Source: Firmicutes bacterium UBA2058 (GTDB lineage: Bacteria; Bacillota; Clostridia; Tissierellales; Sedimentibacteraceae). Taken from it: a stretch of 5,235 bases of DNA. Numbering within the stretch: position 1 is the stretch's first letter; each line of letters starts with the position of its first letter. The notes below the pieces were generated by a model. The model did no database searches. It was not told where the DNA came from and saw only the letters and a list, made by a program, of their open reading frames with translations. The stretch lies in NCBI GenBank assembly GCA_002332905.1, contig DDAM01000028.1, positions 5,090-10,324 of the forward strand, written 5' to 3'. Made by a program: the position numbers and the translations under genes. Positions 4,510-5,235 of this stretch are shown here, piece by piece.

Positions 4510-5160
4510 CTATCCTCTTAACAAATAAATTCTGTTTTTTTGATCATGCTCCTTATAATATATTTCAAAATTATCTGTAATAAAGAAATATTCTTTAAAC
4601 GTTTCAACCCACTCTTCGTCAGTCTGATTCCACAAAAATAGCCCATCATCCAAAAAATTGTTTTCAATAATCTTAATATTCCACTCTTTAATTTGTTCTT
4701 CAGTTATAAATGGATTCAATTTAATTAAAACCTTACCATTTATTTTTAAAATTCTTTTACATTCTTTTAAAACTTTACTACAATCATTTGGAGATAAATT
4801 ATCTATAATATTTGACAAAACTATTGCCTCAACACAATTATCTTCTAATTTTGCTAAACTTTCAACTCCACCTACAATAAATTGCGATTTTTCAACACTA
4901 TTTACTTCTTTCAATCTATTTGCAATTTTAATACCTTCTTCTGATATATCTATTCCTATAATCTTTTTTACACCTCTAGCAGCAATTTTATACAATAAAC
5001 TACCATTACCACATCCAAAATCTAATACGCTTTCAACACCACTACTTAACCAATCTAAAGCATAATCAAACTCTTTTATTCCTGTTTCTTTACTTATTAA
5101 TTTTATTTCTTCTTCTTTTTTAAATATTTCATTCCATTTTCCCTTTACTTTTTCATACAT
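4510..5160 (-). CDS. class I SAM-dependent methyltransferase (cassette 6)
   Basis: Soluble methyltransferase of 216 residues with a Rossmann-like core. Motif I is VLDFGCGNG (45-53), the acidic residue of strand 2 is D71 in IIGIDIS, and motif IV is VEAIVLSNIIDNL (110-122). The post-motif region KECKRILKINGKVLIKLNPF follows (132-151). The C-terminal part (about 155-216), with WNQTDEEWVETFKEYFF, is a cap likely to shape the acceptor site; acceptor unknown. The frame stays open to a GTG at 5199, but GGAGG (5169-5173) lies 8 bases before the ATG at 5158-5160, while nothing resembling a ribosome site precedes the GTG, so I start at 5160; the longer form would add 13 residues. It shares only the general fold with the methyltransferase at 122-727, so the two are independent acquisitions. 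Confidence 0.88.
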   Translation of the reverse strand: MYEKVKGKWNEIFKKEEEIKLISKETGIKEFDYALDWLSSGVESVLDFGCGNGSLLYKIAARGVKKIIGIDISEEGIKIANRLKEVNSVEKSQFIVGGVESLAKLEDNCVEAIVLSNIIDNLSPNDCSKVLKECKRILKINGKVLIKLNPFITEEQIKEWNIKIIENNFLDDGLFLWNQTDEEWVETFKEYFFITDNFEIYYKEHDQKNRIYLLRG

Positions 5161-5168
5161 TCTGTATT

Positions 5169-5173
5169 CCTCC
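5169..5173 (-). promoter_or_regulatory. ribosome binding site GGAGG that decides the start
   Basis: GGAGG on the gene strand is 8 bases before the ATG at 5158-5160. It falls inside the longer open frame that begins at 5199, which argues for the shorter protein. Confidence 0.7.
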
Positions 5174-5212
5174 GTTCTTATTCTACGAAGCATATCCACG
5201 TAATTACAATTT

Positions 5213-5235
5213 CTTCTAACGTCTCTGTGTTCACG
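5213..5235 (-). repeat. attC-like cassette recombination site, partial (site 7, right edge)
   Basis: This holds the R'-side end of a further copy: TAAC (5217-5220), the GTCTC spacer and TGTTCACG (5228-5235), cut by the window edge. Its presence shows that another cassette, or an attI site with similar sequence, continues to the right, which is the side where transcription of the array comes from. Confidence 0.75.

Larger units (their letters stand above)
4352..5219 (-). mobile_element. Gene cassette 6: methyltransferase gene plus its attC-like site (868 bp)
   Basis: Bounded by crossover points at 5220/5219 and 4352/4351. Terminal arms 5204-5220 and 4485-4501 pair at 15 of 17 positions (GTTAGAAG, mismatches at arm positions 9 and 11, then TTGTAA). 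The gene's stop lies only 8 bases from the inner end of the arm, so the 3' arm almost touches the coding region. Confidence 0.8.

Noticed and set aside
4658..5065. Open reading frame of 135 codons on the plus strand
   Set aside because: It is antisense to the methyltransferase at 4510-5160; its hydrophobic, Leu/Ile/Ser/Pro-rich composition is what the reverse complement of A+T-rich coding sequence gives.
122..5160. The two methyltransferase genes as a duplication
   Set aside because: They share only general class I motifs; the flanking segments and C-terminal parts differ throughout.

Overview
The window is a tandem array of six promoter-poor gene cassettes. All six genes lie on the minus strand, and each is separated from the next by a near-identical, G+C-rich element whose core is exactly 140 bp in all five complete copies. 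Partial copies sit at both window edges. The genes are very A+T-rich, with strong AGGAGG-type ribosome binding sites and occasional GTG and TTG starts. This suggests a low-G+C Firmicute (Clostridia-like). A Treponema-like spirochaete, a group in which a chromosomal integron is known, is also possible. The host cannot be fixed from the sequence alone.

Layout, right to left, which is the direction of transcription: a class I SAM-dependent methyltransferase (4510-5160); a cytosolic protein with a carboxypeptidase-regulatory-like N-terminal domain (3644-4300); a GNAT N-acetyltransferase (2905-3381); an unrecognised 143-residue acidic protein with a TTG start (2100-2531); a probable HhH-GPD-related protein (1027-1716); and a second, unrelated class I methyltransferase (122-727). 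The products have no shared pathway. One unrelated gene per repeat, all in one orientation, is the layout of an integron cassette array.

The cassette reading rests on more than the repeats. Read on the gene strand, each repeat begins TAAC and ends GTTA, with an inner pair of 8-bp inverted boxes, as in integron attC sites (R''-L''...L'-R', crossover G^TT). For all six genes, the bases at the start of the cassette are complementary to the bases at the end of that same cassette, across the gene, and not to those across the repeat. This is expected if each gene plus its site once existed as a circle. The complementarity runs 17-23 bp, far beyond the usual 7-bp R boxes. It co-varies between the two related cassettes 2 and 3, and it is interrupted at the same place in all six by an invariant mismatch.

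The 140-bp core also folds as a branched structure rather than a simple hairpin. No integrase or attI is inside the window. By orientation they should lie beyond the right edge. The unusual points are an integron-like system in an A+T-rich host, with long branched recombination sites and extended cassette-specific arms.
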